This document shows positions 27,319-36,843 of a DNA stretch of 64,000 bases, piece by piece; positions within the stretch are counted from its first letter, which is position 1, and every line of letters starts with the position of its first letter. The notes beneath the pieces are model-generated. The model was not told the DNA's origin. It worked only from the letters and a program-made list of their open reading frames with translations, and did no database searches. The translations under genes were made by a program, and so were the position numbers. The DNA is from Nocardiopsis eucommiae (lineage in GTDB: Bacteria; Actinomycetota; Actinomycetes; Streptosporangiales; Streptosporangiaceae). Location of the stretch: positions 3,286,001 through 3,350,000 of the forward strand of contig CP074402.1 in the NCBI GenBank assembly GCA_018388625.1. The letters run 5' to 3'.

Positions 27319-28161
27319 GTGGCCCGACCCAGCAAGTACGTCTCCCGGTCCGACCTGGGATGGGGGACGTCCCCAGCCGCGTCCGCCGATCCCCGGTCCG
27401 GTCTGGTCGTCCACTACGACAGCAGCAACCAGAACCTCGCCAACCGGGACCACTCCGCCTGTCTCACCTACTGGCGCAACACCCGCGCGTTCCACACCGG
27501 CCCCTCGCGTGGCTGGGTGGACATCGGCTACAGCTGGCTGGCCTGTGCCCACGGCTACGTCATCGACGGACGTGGGCCCCGCCGTGAGCAGGCCGCGCAG
27601 CCCGGCGGGAACCGGACGCACTACAGCGTGACCCTGGCGACCGGTCCCACTGACACCATCACGGATGCTCAGATCAACGCGGTCCGCGAGCTGCGCCAGT
27701 GGCTCGCGGACGACTACTCCAACGCGGGCACCGTGCTCGGGCACCGCGACTTCATCGCCACCTCGTGCCCCGGCGACCGGGCGTACTCCATGGTGCGCGA
27801 CGGCACGTTCACCCAGGCCCCCGGGCCCATCACAGGAGGAGAAGGTTCGTTGCTCGGACTCAAGGAAGGCGACGGCCTGCTGCCCGGCGCCCCGGTCGAA
27901 GGCGTCAAGGCCGTTCAGCGACTGATCGTGGCCGCCGGATTCGGTACCACCCTCGACCCGGACGGAGTCGACGGCCGATGGGGCCCGGCCACCTCGGAGG
28001 GCCTCCTCCAGGCACGGAGGTACGTCGGCTCGGGTGTCAGCTCGATCAAGAGCATGACCGGCGAGTCCTACGCACAACTGATCCGGGCGTGTGCCCGCCG
28101 GGAAGCGGAGCGCGCGGTCAGTGGCTTGGGCGCCCCGGTCGACGGCGACGACGGGAGCTGA
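27319..28161 (+). CDS. N-acetylmuramoyl-L-alanine amidase (PGRP/amidase_2) with C-terminal binding segment
   Basis: A 280-residue peptidoglycan amidase cutting between MurNAc and L-Ala. GTG 27319 follows AGGAGGA with eight-base spacing; the longer in-frame extension is low-complexity. The zinc site is recognisable: His in GLVVHYDSS, and His/Cys in GTVLGHRDFIATSCPGD; the substrate wall reads GWVDIGYSWLACAHGYVIDGRG. Residues 170-280 (GLKEGDGLLPGAPVEGVKAVQRLIVAAG, DPDGVDGRWGPATSEGLL) resemble a peptidoglycan-binding helical repeat. No signal peptide is seen, as in phage endolysins, so it may be a lysin remnant or an intracellular or lysis-released enzyme. No other phage genes are adjacent. Confidence 0.85.
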   Translation: MARPSKYVSRSDLGWGTSPAASADPRSGLVVHYDSSNQNLANRDHSACLTYWRNTRAFHTGPSRGWVDIGYSWLACAHGYVIDGRGPRREQAAQPGGNRTHYSVTLATGPTDTITDAQINAVRELRQWLADDYSNAGTVLGHRDFIATSCPGDRAYSMVRDGTFTQAPGPITGGEGSLLGLKEGDGLLPGAPVEGVKAVQRLIVAAGFGTTLDPDGVDGRWGPATSEGLLQARRYVGSGVSSIKSMTGESYAQLIRACARREAERAVSGLGAPVDGDDGS

Positions 28162-28314
28162 TCCCCTCCCCGGAAGTGTCGTGACCATGCCCGAAGCACC
28201 GGGGTTCAGGCTCCAATGACGACCCGGGACCCCGATCCCGGGGCCTGCGCCCCCTGCCCGCAGGGTTCACCTGTCTCTGGCTCCGCCGCCTGACGTTCCC
28301 GCGAACATGTTCGT

Positions 28315-28587
28315 CGGCCCATCCCCGCGTGCGCGGGGCTCACGAGCCGCAGTGGGGTGTGGCCGGAGGCGCCGACGGTCCATCCCCGCGTGCGCGGGGC
28401 TCACACGGACTGACCCCGTAAGAGGTGCCCTCCCGTCGGTCCATCCCCGCGTGCGCGGGGCTCACCCGCCCAAGTCCAGGTCCGCCAGCTGCACCCGCGG
28501 TCCATCCCCGCGTGCGCGGGGCTCACGCCAGTTCGGCGGCGGCGCGCTTGCCCGCTGACGGTCCATCCCCGCGTGCGCGGGGCTCAC
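28315..28587 (-). CRISPR. Orphan type I-E CRISPR array, five repeats and four spacers
   Basis: Five 29-base repeats start at 28315, 28376, 28437, 28498 and 28559, with exact 61-base period and four 32-base spacers. The repeat contains the palindrome CCCCGCGTGCGCGGGG. On the minus strand it reads GTGAGCCCCGCG...GGGATGGACCG, the usual type I-E form, so the array is probably transcribed leftward with its leader right of 28587. The leftmost repeat differs at one base (CGGCCC instead of CGGTCC), as expected for the oldest, leader-distal repeat. No cas gene lies anywhere in the window, so the array depends on Cas proteins encoded elsewhere or is inactive. Confidence 0.95.
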
Positions 28588-28690
28588 GCTTGACGACCTG
28601 CGACAACGCGGGCCGTTATCTCCGCTTGACCTTCGTGGCCGCACTTCGTCCTCATGATGGCAGACGCCGGGATCCCGGCCTCCCCGGACC

Positions 28691-29113
28691 TCAACTCCTC
28701 TGCGGCAGACTCCGGCTGCGGCCACGGAACTCCGCGACGACCTCGTCACCCCGGCGGACGGTGACGTCGTACACGCCGCTGCGCCCGAACCGGACCCTCT
28801 CCTCGGCGGTCGCCACCAGCAGGTCCCCCTCCTTGGTGGGGGCCACGAAGGTCACGTCCGCGCCGGAGGCCACGGTGACGTCGCCGCCGTCCAGGTTGCA
28901 CGCGCAGGCGAAGGCCGTGTCAGCGAGCGCGAACACGAACCCGCCGTGGGTGATGTCGTAGCCGTTGAGCATCAGGGGCCCCACGACCATCTCCACCACC
29001 GCGAACCCGTCGCGGGCCTCGACCAGGCGCATCCCGAGCCCCTTGGAGGCCCGGTCGGCCTCGAACATCCGCCACGCGGTCTCGTTGCGCCCCTCGGACG
29101 CGGTGCCGCTCAC
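28691..29113 (-). CDS. paaI: Phenylacetate-pathway thioesterase PaaI
   Basis: A 140-residue hotdog-fold acyl-CoA thioesterase. It relieves stalled or toxic CoA intermediates of the phenylacetate pathway. The active-site helix reads NGYDITHGGFVFALADTAFACACN, matching the PaaI HGGxxxxLADTAFA motif; VASGADVTFVAPTKEGD follows. The GTG start overlaps the paaE stop as GTGA, making it the last gene of the paaABCDE unit. A short gap separates it from the CRISPR leader side. Frame intact. Confidence 0.9.
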   Translation of the reverse strand: MSGTASEGRNETAWRMFEADRASKGLGMRLVEARDGFAVVEMVVGPLMLNGYDITHGGFVFALADTAFACACNLDGGDVTVASGADVTFVAPTKEGDLLVATAEERVRFGRSGVYDVTVRRGDEVVAEFRGRSRSLPQRS

Positions 29114-30210
29114 GAGTCGAAGTCCACGGTCAGGGTGTCGGTCTGCGGCAGCGACTGGCAGGCCAGCGCGTACCCGGCCTCGACCTCGGCGGGGGTGAGC
29201 GCGTAGTTGCGGCGCATCCTCACCTCACCGTCACAGACCCTGACCCGGCAGGTCCCGCACACGCCGCCCTTGCAGGCGAACGGCAGGTCCGGGCGGTAGC
29301 GCTGCGCGGAGTCCAGCACCGGCACGCCCTGGGGCAGGGTGAGCGTGGTGGTCCGTCCGTCCAGGACGACGGTGACCTCGCTGGCCGGTCCCTCGACCCC
29401 GGGGTCCTCGTGGCGGGCCTGGGGCGGGGGTTCGGCCCCTTCCACGAAGAACAGCTCCTGGTGGACGCGCTCGCCCTCGACTCCGTGGCGCGCCAGCACC
29501 TCCTGGGCGTCGGCGACCATTCCGTAGGGACCGCACAGCCACCAGTGGTCGACCGCGTCGGCCGCGATGATGGTGGACAGCAGCGCCTCCAGCTTCGCGC
29601 CGTCGAGGCGGCCGGTGAACAGCTCCGACTCGCGGGGTTCACGGGAGAGCACGTGGACCAGCTCGAAGCGGGGCCCGAACGAGTCCTTGAGGTCGGCGAT
29701 CTCGTCGGCGAACATCACCGTGTCACTGCGGCGGTTGCCGTACAGGAGGGTGACGTGGGAACCGGTCCGGCGCAGCAGCGACGCGGCCATGGACAGGACC
29801 GGGGTGATCCCCGAACCGGCGGCCACGAGCACGTGGCGGGCGGTCTGGGTGAGGTCGGGGCTGAACCTCCCGGTGGGAACGCCCACCTCGATCTCCTGGC
29901 CCGGCTCCACCTCGCGGACCAGCCAGTTGGAGAAGAGCCCTCCGGAGACCAGGCGCACACCCACGCGGGGTGCCTCTCCCACGGGGGCGCAGATGGAGTA
30001 GCTGCGCCTCTCCTCCACGCCGTCGACCTCGCGGCGCAGGGTCAACGACTGGCCCGGCGCGAAGGCGAACTCCTCGACGAGGTGGTCGGGGACGTCGAAG
30101 GTGACCGCGACGGCGTCGTCGCACAGGCGCTCGACGTCGGCCACGCGCAGCCGGTGGAACGCGGCGCGACCGCGAAGCGGCGCCCCGGCGGTGGTGACGG
30201 GTGTGGACAC
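29110..30210 (-). CDS. paaE: Phenylacetyl-CoA epoxidase reductase subunit PaaE
   Basis: A 366-residue electron-transfer subunit that passes electrons from NADPH through FAD and a 2Fe-2S cluster to the PaaA diiron site. Domains in order: FAD barrel (ERRSYSICAPVGE, RxYS motif), NAD binding (HVLVAAGSGITPVLSM, LLYGNRRS, CGPYGMV), and a C-terminal plant-type ferredoxin with CKGGVCGTCRV and the fourth cysteine in YALACQS. GTG 30210 lies 2 bases past the paaD stop; an in-frame extension to 30324 is not conserved in character. It overlaps paaI by GTGA. Frame intact. Confidence 0.93.
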   Translation of the reverse strand: MSTPVTTAGAPLRGRAAFHRLRVADVERLCDDAVAVTFDVPDHLVEEFAFAPGQSLTLRREVDGVEERRSYSICAPVGEAPRVGVRLVSGGLFSNWLVREVEPGQEIEVGVPTGRFSPDLTQTARHVLVAAGSGITPVLSMAASLLRRTGSHVTLLYGNRRSDTVMFADEIADLKDSFGPRFELVHVLSREPRESELFTGRLDGAKLEALLSTIIAADAVDHWWLCGPYGMVADAQEVLARHGVEGERVHQELFFVEGAEPPPQARHEDPGVEGPASEVTVVLDGRTTTLTLPQGVPVLDSAQRYRPDLPFACKGGVCGTCRVRVCDGEVRMRRNYALTPAEVEAGYALACQSLPQTDTLTVDFDS

Positions 30211-30212
30211 GG

Positions 30213-30718
30213 TCAGATCTCCTTGACGTGCTCGAACGGTTCGAGGCAGGACCGGCAGCGGTGCAACGACCTGCAGGAGGTCGCGCCGAACCGGGACAGT
30301 TCCTCGGTGTCGGCCGCGCCGCACAGCGGGCAGCGCGGGACGGTGCGGGTGGGCATCAGGGTGAGCGGGACCGGTCCCGCCCCCTGCGGGGCGCCTCTCC
30401 GGGAGGCGAGATGCCGTGCTCGGTGAGTTTGCGCCTGCCCTCGTCGGTGATCCAGTCGGTGGTCCAGGCCGGGGAGAGCGCGGTGCGCACCTCCACCCGG
30501 TCGAACCCTGCGGCGCGGACGGCGCGGTCCACGTCGACCCGCATCTCCGTCAGAGCGGGGCACCCGGAGTAGGTGGGGGTGATCCACACGGCGGCGGTGC
30601 CGTCCTCCTGCACGGCGACCTCACGGAGGATGCCCAGGTCCGCGAGGGTGAGCATGGGAAGTTCGGGGTCGGTGACCGAGGCGGCCGCCTCCCACAGGCG
30701 CTCGCGGGTGGCTACCAT
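30213..30718 (-). CDS. paaD: Phenylacetyl-CoA epoxidase accessory protein PaaD (one-base break)
   Basis: About 168 residues. The N-terminal domain is of the MIP18/DUF59 iron-sulfur assembly type (SVTDPELPMLTLADLGILREV, WITPTYSGCPAL); the C-terminal zinc-ribbon-like part carries CPLCG and RCRSCLEPF. PaaD is needed to mature the epoxidase iron centre. The frame breaks at the run 30388-30391; one base joins the two conserved halves. It overlaps paaC by seven bases and is followed after 2 bases by paaE. Confidence 0.9.
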
Positions 30719-31590
30719 GTCGCCTCCGGGTGCTCCCGGGCCACGCGCTGGAGCTCCTCCAGCAGCGGGGCGAGGTGTGCGGAGTGCTCTCCGTCGCGTC
30801 CGGCCACCGTCTGGCCGGGGAAGGGCTCGGGGGCGGGCAGCGTCGCGGCGGTCAGCACCCGGGTGACGACCTCGTGGACCTCGTCGCGGACGGAGGCCGG
30901 GTCGACGCCCACGCCTTGGGCGGCCAGCGCCGCTTCGAGGGGGTGGGTGGCGAACAGCTCACCGGTGAGCGGCCACACGTCCGCCACGGCGGTGCGCAGG
31001 CGTTCGTGGGAGTACGGGGTGCCGTCGCCCAGGCGCAGGGTCCACGCGACGACGTACTCGCGGTGGTAGGCGAGCTCGTTGACGCCCTTGGCGGCGATCG
31101 CGGCCAGCACCGGGTCGGCGCTGTCGGCGAGCCGGGTGAACACGGCCAGCCGCCAGGAGGAGAGCACGAGGAGGGTGGCGACGGCCCGGGCGAAGTCGCC
31201 GCGCGGGGCCTCGGTGAGGTGCACGTTGCGGAAATGCTCGGGGTCCCGGTGGTAGGCGAAGGCGTCCTCGTCGCGGCCGGAACCGTCGGCCTGACCGGCG
31301 CGGGCCAGCAGGAGGCGGGCCTGGCCGAGCAGATCGAGGGCGATGTTGGCCAGCGCGACCTCCTCCTCCAGTTCGGGGGCGTCGGTCACCCACTGGACCA
31401 GGCGCTGCGACTGGACGAGGGCGTCGTCGCCGAGCATCTGGCAGTAGACCGCCAGGTCCGCACCGTCGACCCCGGCGGGCAGGGTGGTGTCCACGCCCGC
31501 GAGCGCCTCGGTGAAGCCGGTGCCGAAGGCCCAGCGGGCGTCGCCGTCGTGCTCCTCGGTGAGTCCGGTGAAAATGTTCTCGCCACTCAT
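30712..31590 (-). CDS. paaC: Phenylacetyl-CoA epoxidase structural subunit PaaC
   Basis: A 292-residue ferritin-like subunit that pairs with PaaA in the epoxidase core. Helical-bundle landmarks: LAVYCQMLGDDALVQSQRL, LANIALDLLGQARLLL, EHFRNVHLTEAPRGDFA and KGVNELAYHREYVVAWTLRLGDGT. It lacks a full set of diiron ligands, as usual for PaaC. An AAGGAA ribosome site precedes the ATG at 31590; paaB ends 42 bases upstream. Frame intact. Confidence 0.93.
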   Translation of the reverse strand: MSGENIFTGLTEEHDGDARWAFGTGFTEALAGVDTTLPAGVDGADLAVYCQMLGDDALVQSQRLVQWVTDAPELEEEVALANIALDLLGQARLLLARAGQADGSGRDEDAFAYHRDPEHFRNVHLTEAPRGDFARAVATLLVLSSWRLAVFTRLADSADPVLAAIAAKGVNELAYHREYVVAWTLRLGDGTPYSHERLRTAVADVWPLTGELFATHPLEAALAAQGVGVDPASVRDEVHEVVTRVLTAATLPAPEPFPGQTVAGRDGEHSAHLAPLLEELQRVAREHPEATW

Positions 31591-31632
31591 GCCTGTTCCT
31601 TGAAGAATCGTGCCGACCGTCGTCCCCGTCGC

Positions 31633-31944
31633 CTAGATGTGCGGGACGTCCTCGGGGATGGGGTAGAAGGTCGGGTGGCGGTAGACCTTGTCGCCGCTGG
31701 GCTCGAAGTAGGGGTCCTTCTCGTCCGGGCTGGAGGCCGTGACGTCCTCCGCGAGCACCACCCAGATGCTCACGCCCTCGTTGCGGCGGGTGTAGAGGTT
31801 GCGGGCGTTGTGCAGCGCCATGGTCGCGTCGGGGGCGTGCAGCGATCCCACGTGCACGTGGTTGAGGCCGCGCTTGCCCCGGACGAAGACCTCGTAGAGG
31901 GGCCACTCGGGACGGGCCGGGGTGGCGTCGTCGTTCCTGCTCAT
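31633..31944 (-). CDS. paaB: Phenylacetyl-CoA epoxidase subunit PaaB
   Basis: A 103-residue bridging subunit that joins the PaaAC heterodimers. Typical sequence: [49 protein letters not shown] and [21 protein letters not shown] 31944 overlaps the paaA stop (ATGA). Frame intact. Confidence 0.95.
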   Translation of the reverse strand: MSRNDDATPARPEWPLYEVFVRGKRGLNHVHVGSLHAPDATMALHNARNLYTRRNEGVSIWVVLAEDVTASSPDEKDPYFEPSGDKVYRHPTFYPIPEDVPHI

Positions 31945-32905
31945 ACCGTGGCCTCCTGCTGCTTCCTGGCGTAGGCGGTGGCGGCCTCGCGGACCCACGC
32001 GCCCTTCTCGTGCGCGGCGCGCCTGCGGGAGACGCGTTCGGCGTTCTTGGGGCCGTCGCCCTTGATGACCTGCTTGAGCTCGTCCCAGTCGGGGGTACCG
32101 AAGTCGTGGTGGCCGCGTTCGGCGTTCCAGACCAGGTCGGGGTCGGGCAGGGTGACGCCGAGCCTCTCGGCCTGCGGGACGGTCATGTCGACGAACCGCT
32201 GGCGCAGGTCGTCGTTGGTGTCGATCTTGATGCCCCAGGTCATGGACTGCTGGGTGTTGGGCGACTCGGCGTCGGGCGGGCCGAACATCATCAGGGACGG
32301 CCACCACCAGCGGTCGACGGCGTCCTGGACCATCCGGCGCTGGCCCTCGGTGCCCTCCATCATGCGCATGAGGAGTTCGTAGCCCTGCCGCTGGTGGAAG
32401 GACTCCTCCTTGCAGATGCGCACCATGGCGCGGGCGTAGGGGCCGAAGGACGTCCGGCAGAGCGGGACCTGGTTGCAGATGGCGGCGCCGTCCACCAGCC
32501 AGCCGATGACGCCGACGTCGGCGTAGCTCAGCGAGGGGTAGTTGAAGATCGAGGAGTACTTCTGGCGGCCCTCGATGAGCCGCTCGGTGAGGTCGTCGCG
32601 GTCCACGCCGAGGGTCTCGGCGGCCGCGTACAGGTAGAGGCCGTGCCCGGCCTCGTCCTGGACCTTCGCCAGGAGGATCGCCTTGCGGCGCAGGCTGGGT
32701 GCGGAGGCGATCCAGTCGCCCTCCGGCTGCATGCCGATGATCTCGGAGTGCGCGTGCTGGGAGACCTGGCGGACGAGGGTCCTGCGGTAGGCCTCGGGCA
32801 TCCAGTCGCGCGGCTCGACGCGTTGGTTGGCGGCGATCCGGGCGTCGAACTCCGCCTGAAGAGCCTCGTCGGCGCCGGGGGCGCTTCCTGGGCCGTGGTC
32901 GGCAT
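31941..32905 (-). CDS. paaA: Phenylacetyl-CoA 1,2-epoxidase catalytic subunit PaaA (one-base break)
   Basis: Diiron oxygenase subunit of about 321 residues that epoxidises the ring of phenylacetyl-CoA. The two EXXH iron motifs are visible in [12 protein letters not shown] and [44 protein letters not shown] lines the site. ATG 32905 is chosen because GGGGAGGG lies just upstream; the frame breaks nine codons later at the run 32877-32881, and one base gives [28 protein letters not shown]. It is the first gene of paaABCDEI. A PaaR-type palindrome lies 19 bases before the ATG. Confidence 0.93.
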
Positions 32906-32924
32906 TGATCCCTCCCCATTCATA

Positions 32925-32938
32925 ACCGAACGTTCGGT
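32925..32938. promoter_or_regulatory. Palindrome ACCGAACGTTCGGT upstream of paaA (PaaR-type operator)
   Basis: Perfect 14-base palindrome. The same 14-mer, with four more identical bases on each side, recurs at 36830-36843 before paaJ and paaK. TetR-family PaaR repressors bind such inverted repeats at paa promoters and release on phenylacetyl-CoA. The regulator gene is not in the paa cluster. Confidence 0.8.
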
Positions 32939-33018
32939 CAGTAATTAGTATCCCCGGACGCGGGGGCCCGACGCAAGTCCCCGGACCCCCGCGATCAGCC
33001 GAAGGGCGAGCGGGCCCG

Positions 33019-33807
33019 CTACTGCCCGGTGAAGGTGGGCTTCTGCTTGTTCAGGAAGGACGAGACCGCACCGACGTGGTCGGCGGTCACCCCGAGCTGG
33101 TTCTGGAGGTCGGCCTCCTCCTCCAGCAGCTCGGGCAGGTCACTCTGAGCGTCGGCGGCCGAACGCACCTCGCGCTTGGCCGCGACGAACGCCGCCGTGG
33201 GCCCCGAGGCCAGTCCCGCGGCGACCTCACGGGCGCGCGCCTCCCAGTCCTCGTCGGCCACGACCTCGGTGACCAGGCCCAGCTCCAGGGCGCGCTCAGC
33301 ACCGAACACCGTGCCCAGCAGCATCAGCTCCATCGCGCGCGCCTGGCCCAGCGACCGCACCAGCCGATACGCCAGGCCGGAGTCCGAGGCCAGGCCGATC
33401 CCGGTGAACGCGGTGCCGAACTTGGCCCGTCCGGCCGCCACGCGCACGTCCCCGGCGAGGGCGAACCCGAGGCCGGCGCCCACGCAGGCACCGCCGATCC
33501 CGACCACCACCGGCACCTGGACGCTCTCCAGGGCCAGCACGATCCTGTTGTAGTGCTCGCGCACCGTGGTCAGCGCCTGCCCCGGGGTCTCCTCCAGGAT
33601 CCGCGCGTGCTCCGCCAGGTCCTGGCCCAGGCAGAACGCCCGGTCCGACCCCAGGAACAGCACCGCGCGGGCAGTGGTGGACTCCGCCGCCCGGGTCACC
33701 GCCTCCAGCAGTTCCTCCTTGGCCCTCCGGGTCAGCCCCGGACGGTTCAGCCTGACGGTGGCGACCCCGTCGACCTCGACGAACTCCGCGGCCCTGTCCT
33801 CGCTCAC
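33019..33807 (-). CDS. paaG: 1,2-epoxyphenylacetyl-CoA isomerase PaaG (crotonase family)
   Basis: A 262-residue crotonase-fold enzyme that opens the epoxide to the oxepin and later isomerises double bonds. Seen: [17 protein letters not shown] (oxyanion and Asp region typical of PaaG), [46 protein letters not shown] and a C-terminal [12 protein letters not shown]. The GTG start overlaps the paaH stop (GTGA). Assignment as PaaG rather than a general enoyl-CoA hydratase rests on the GQDL motif and the cluster. Frame intact. Confidence 0.87.
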   Translation of the reverse strand: MSEDRAAEFVEVDGVATVRLNRPGLTRRAKEELLEAVTRAAESTTARAVLFLGSDRAFCLGQDLAEHARILEETPGQALTTVREHYNRIVLALESVQVPVVVGIGGACVGAGLGFALAGDVRVAAGRAKFGTAFTGIGLASDSGLAYRLVRSLGQARAMELMLLGTVFGAERALELGLVTEVVADEDWEARAREVAAGLASGPTAAFVAAKREVRSAADAQSDLPELLEEEADLQNQLGVTADHVGAVSSFLNKQKPTFTGQ

Positions 33808-34688
33808 GCCTTGTCTCCCTTGTCCCAGAGGTGGAATCCCTCGCCGCTCTTGCGGCCGAGTCTGCCCTCGGCGACCTTACGGCGCAGGAGCTCCGGGGGC
33901 GAGAACCGGTCCCCCAGTTCGCTCGCCAGGTGCTCCGCGATGGCCAGGCGCACGTCGAGTCCGACCAGGTCGGTGAGCTTGAGCGGACCCATGGGGTGGC
34001 GGTAGCCCAGTTCCATGGCGGTGTCGATGTCGGCGGGCGAGGCCACACCCTCCTCGACCATGCGGATGGCCTCCAGACCCAGCATCACGCCGAGGCGGCT
34101 CGTGGCGAACCCGGGAGAGTCCCGGACCACGATCTCCGTCTTCCCGAGGGCACCGACCCAGCCGCGCACCGCCTCCAGGACGTCGGGGTCGGTCTCGGGC
34201 GCGGTCACGATCTCCACCAGCTTGGAGGCGGGGACGGGGTTGAAGAAGTGCGTGCCCAGGAACCGGCCGGGACGCTTCAGCGCGGCGGCCAGGTCGGTGA
34301 CCGACAGCGAGCTGGTGTTGGAGGCCAGGACGGTGTCCTCGCCGACGGCGGCCTCCGCCGCGGTGAGCACCGCGATCTTCAGCGCCGGCTTCTCCGGGAC
34401 GGCCTCGACGACCAGTCCGGTCCCGTCCGGGAGTTCCGAGGCGTCGGTGACCAGACCCAGGCGGGCCAGGGAGGCGGCGGGCTCGCCGTCGATCCTGCCC
34501 CGGTCGCGAGCCCGGTCCAGCCCGGCGGCGACCCGCCCGAGCCCGGCCTGGGCGGCCTCGGCGGTGGCCTCCAGCAGGACCACGTTCGCCCCGGCCGTGA
34601 GGAACTGCTGGACGATCCCGGCCCCCATGGTGCCGCCGCCGATGACGGCGACGGTGTCGGGGACGCCCTGCGGGGTGATCTCGCTCAA
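33804..34688 (-). CDS. paaH: 3-hydroxyadipyl-CoA dehydrogenase PaaH
   Basis: A 294-residue NAD-dependent 3-hydroxyacyl-CoA dehydrogenase of the lower phenylacetate pathway. Rossmann motif VAVIGGGTMGAGIVQQF at the start, then TVLASNTSSLSVTDLA, FLGTHFFNPVPASKLVEIV with the catalytic histidine, and the helical C-domain (GYRHPMGPLKLTDLVGLD). TTG 34688 is preferred because it overlaps the paaF stop as TTGA and directly precedes the Rossmann strand; the longer extension to 34784 is antisense-like. It overlaps paaG downstream. Confidence 0.88.
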   Translation of the reverse strand: MSEITPQGVPDTVAVIGGGTMGAGIVQQFLTAGANVVLLEATAEAAQAGLGRVAAGLDRARDRGRIDGEPAASLARLGLVTDASELPDGTGLVVEAVPEKPALKIAVLTAAEAAVGEDTVLASNTSSLSVTDLAAALKRPGRFLGTHFFNPVPASKLVEIVTAPETDPDVLEAVRGWVGALGKTEIVVRDSPGFATSRLGVMLGLEAIRMVEEGVASPADIDTAMELGYRHPMGPLKLTDLVGLDVRLAIAEHLASELGDRFSPPELLRRKVAEGRLGRKSGEGFHLWDKGDKA

Positions 34689-35421
34689 CGCTTCTTCCTC
34701 TCCAGGAAACGGGTCATGCGGTCGTGCTTGTCTGCGCTCTCGAACAACACCGCCTGTGTGAGGTCGTCGGCCAGGGGTGCACACCTTCGGCGTCCAGCAC
34801 GAGCTTGGTCATCCGCAGCGCCGTGGCCGAGGAGGCGGCCATCCGGTCGATCACGGCGTGCGCGCGCTCGCGCAGCTCCTCGGAGGGCACGATCTCGGCG
34901 ACCAGACCGTGGCGCAGCGCGGCCTCGGCGTCGAGGCGGAACCCGCCCAGCAGCACCTGCTTGGCCACCGACGCGCCCACGAGCTCCTTGAGACGCCAGC
35001 AGGCGCCCGCCCCCGCGATGATGCCCAGACCCGGCTCGGGCTGGGCGAACACGGCGGTGGGGGTCGCGACGCGGATGTCGCAGGCGTAGGAGAGTTCGGC
35101 GCCGCCGCCCAGGGCGAACCCGTCGACGGCCGCCACGGTGGGGGCCGGGAGCCGGTGCAGGCGCTCGAACAGGCGGCTGTTGATCCCCGCCAGGGCCTCC
35201 TCGCGGCCGCGTTCGCGCAGTTCGGAGATGTCGGCCCCGCCGGCGAACACGGTGCTGTGACCGGTCAGGAGCAGGGGTCGGGGGTCGGCCTCGATCCGGG
35301 CGCACACCTCGTGCAGCTCCGCGATCATCCGCCCGTTGATGGCGTTGCGGGCCTCGGGGCGGTGCAGCTCGACCACCACGCGGTCCTCGCGCCAGTCGAC
35401 GCGCAGGGTCTCGAAGTCCAT
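34685..35421 (-). CDS. paaF: 2,3-dehydroadipyl-CoA hydratase PaaF (one-base break)
   Basis: Crotonase-fold enoyl-CoA hydratase of about 245 residues. Landmarks: LHRPEARNAINGRMI, TGHSTVFAGGADISELRERG, AAVDGFALGGGAELSYACDIRVA (oxyanion hole) and FAQPEPGLGIIAGAGACWRL with the catalytic glutamate region. The frame breaks at 34774-34777; one base gives VHPLADDLTQAVLFESADKHDRM, a normal crotonase end. ATG 35421 gives the usual length; a GTG at 35493 overlaps the paaJ stop as GTGA and could be used instead. Confidence 0.88.
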
Positions 35422-35489
35422 GGTCGGGCCGTCCTCGTTCGGGGTCGTGGCGTCGGCCCGTTCGGAGCCGGACGGGTCGGGGGCGGAGG

Positions 35490-36722
35490 TCACGGGCGCT
35501 CCACCAGCAGTGCGGTGCCCTGTCCCACGCCCACGCACAGGGTGGCCAGGCCGCGCCCGACGTCCTCGCGCTCCATGCGGTTCATCAGGGTGACCACCAG
35601 ACGGGCGCCGGAGGAGCCCAACGGGTGGCCCAGAGCGATCGCCCCGCCGTCCGCGTTCACCCGGGACTCGTCCAGGCCGAGCTGGCGCACGACACCGAGC
35701 GACTGGGCGGCGAAGGCCTCGTTGAGTTCGACCGCGCCGACCTCGTCGAGCGACCATCCGGCCCGGTCCAGGACCTTGCGGGTGGCCGGCACCGGACCGA
35801 GCCCCATGACCTGCGGATCCACCCCGGCCGAGGTGGAGGCGACGACGCGGGCGCGCGGGGTCAGGCCGTACCGGCGCACGGCGTCGGCACTGGCCAGGAC
35901 GAGTGCGGAGGCGCCGTCCGCGAGCGAGGAGGAGTTGCCCGCGGTGACGATCCCGCCCTTGCGGAAGACCGGTCGGAGCGTGGCCAGGCTCTCCATGGTG
36001 GAGCCCGGGCGCGGCCCCTCGTCCTCGGTGACCTCGTGGGTGCGTCCCTTGCGGTCGTGGACCGTGACGGGGACGATCTCGTTCCGGAACCGGCCCGCCT
36101 CGGTGGCGGCCACGGCCCGCTGGTGGCTGCGCAGGGCGAAGGCGTCGCTCTCCTCGCGGGTGATCCCTCCAGGGTGGCGACCTCCTCGGCGGTCTCCCCA
36201 TCGACAGCGTGTAGCGCAGTTCGTCGGGGGCGGCGTCCGGGGACACCTCGGCGTCGGCGGCGGCGAAGCGCGGATTGGTGAAGCGCCAGCCCAGGGACGT
36301 GTCCGCGACCTCGCCCGGTTTCGCCCACGGGGTGCCGGGCTTGGCCATCACCCAGGGGGCGCGGGTCATGGACTCCACGCCTCCGGCGACCACGAGGTCG
36401 GCCTCGCCCGCCCTGATCGCCTGCGCGGCCGAGGCGACGGCGGTGAGCCCGCTGGCGCACAGCCGGTTGACCGTGTAGCCGGGGACCGTGGAGGGCAGCC
36501 CGGCCAGCAGGGCCGCCATCCGGGCGACGTTGCGGTTGTCCTCACCGGCCTGGTTGGCCGCGCCGAGGATGACCTCGTCCACGTCCTCTCCGGGGACCCC
36601 GGCGCGTCGGACCGCCTCGGCCACCACCCGGGCGGCGAGGTCGTCGGGGCGGACGGCCGCGAGGGCGCCCCCGTACCGCCCCTGGGGGTGCGCACCCCGT
36701 CGACCACGTAGACGTCGCTCAC
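35490..36722 (-). CDS. paaJ: Acyl-CoA thiolase PaaJ (three one-base breaks)
   Basis: Thiolase of about 411 residues that cleaves 3-oxoadipyl-CoA and 3-oxo-dehydrosuberyl-CoA. Seen: nucleophilic cysteine in [47 protein letters not shown], the His of [16 protein letters not shown] and the second Cys of [15 protein letters not shown]. Three runs are each one base short (36684-36688, 36196-36199, 36165-36167); with them restored the protein is continuous. GTG 36722 starts [13 protein letters not shown]. It is the first gene of the paaJFHG unit; the PaaR-type palindrome lies 108 bases upstream. Confidence 0.9.
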
Positions 36723-36829
36723 GAACGGCCTCCCTTGTCGATGGCGGTGGCCTGTGCCACCGTCCTGTGTGAAGTCTTCAACACGTCTCCTTGACACGGC
36801 CACGCGGAGACTGAGTAAATGCATTAGTA

Positions 36830-36843
36830 ACCGAACGTTCGGT
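36830..36843. promoter_or_regulatory. Second ACCGAACGTTCGGT palindrome, between paaJ and paaK
   Basis: Identical to the paaA-upstream site; 22 bases in all are the same at 32923-32944 and 36828-36849. It sits in the divergent 288-base gap and can control both paaJFHG and paaK. Confidence 0.8.

Noticed and set aside
28307..28961. Repetitive protein frames over the CRISPR array
   Set aside because: They are translations of the repeats (recurring SIPACAGLT-like and PSPRARGS-like units), not genes.
36366..36824. Extra N-terminal extension for the thiolase to 36824
   Set aside because: The extension has no thiolase character; GTG 36722 begins the conserved [13 protein letters not shown] segment.
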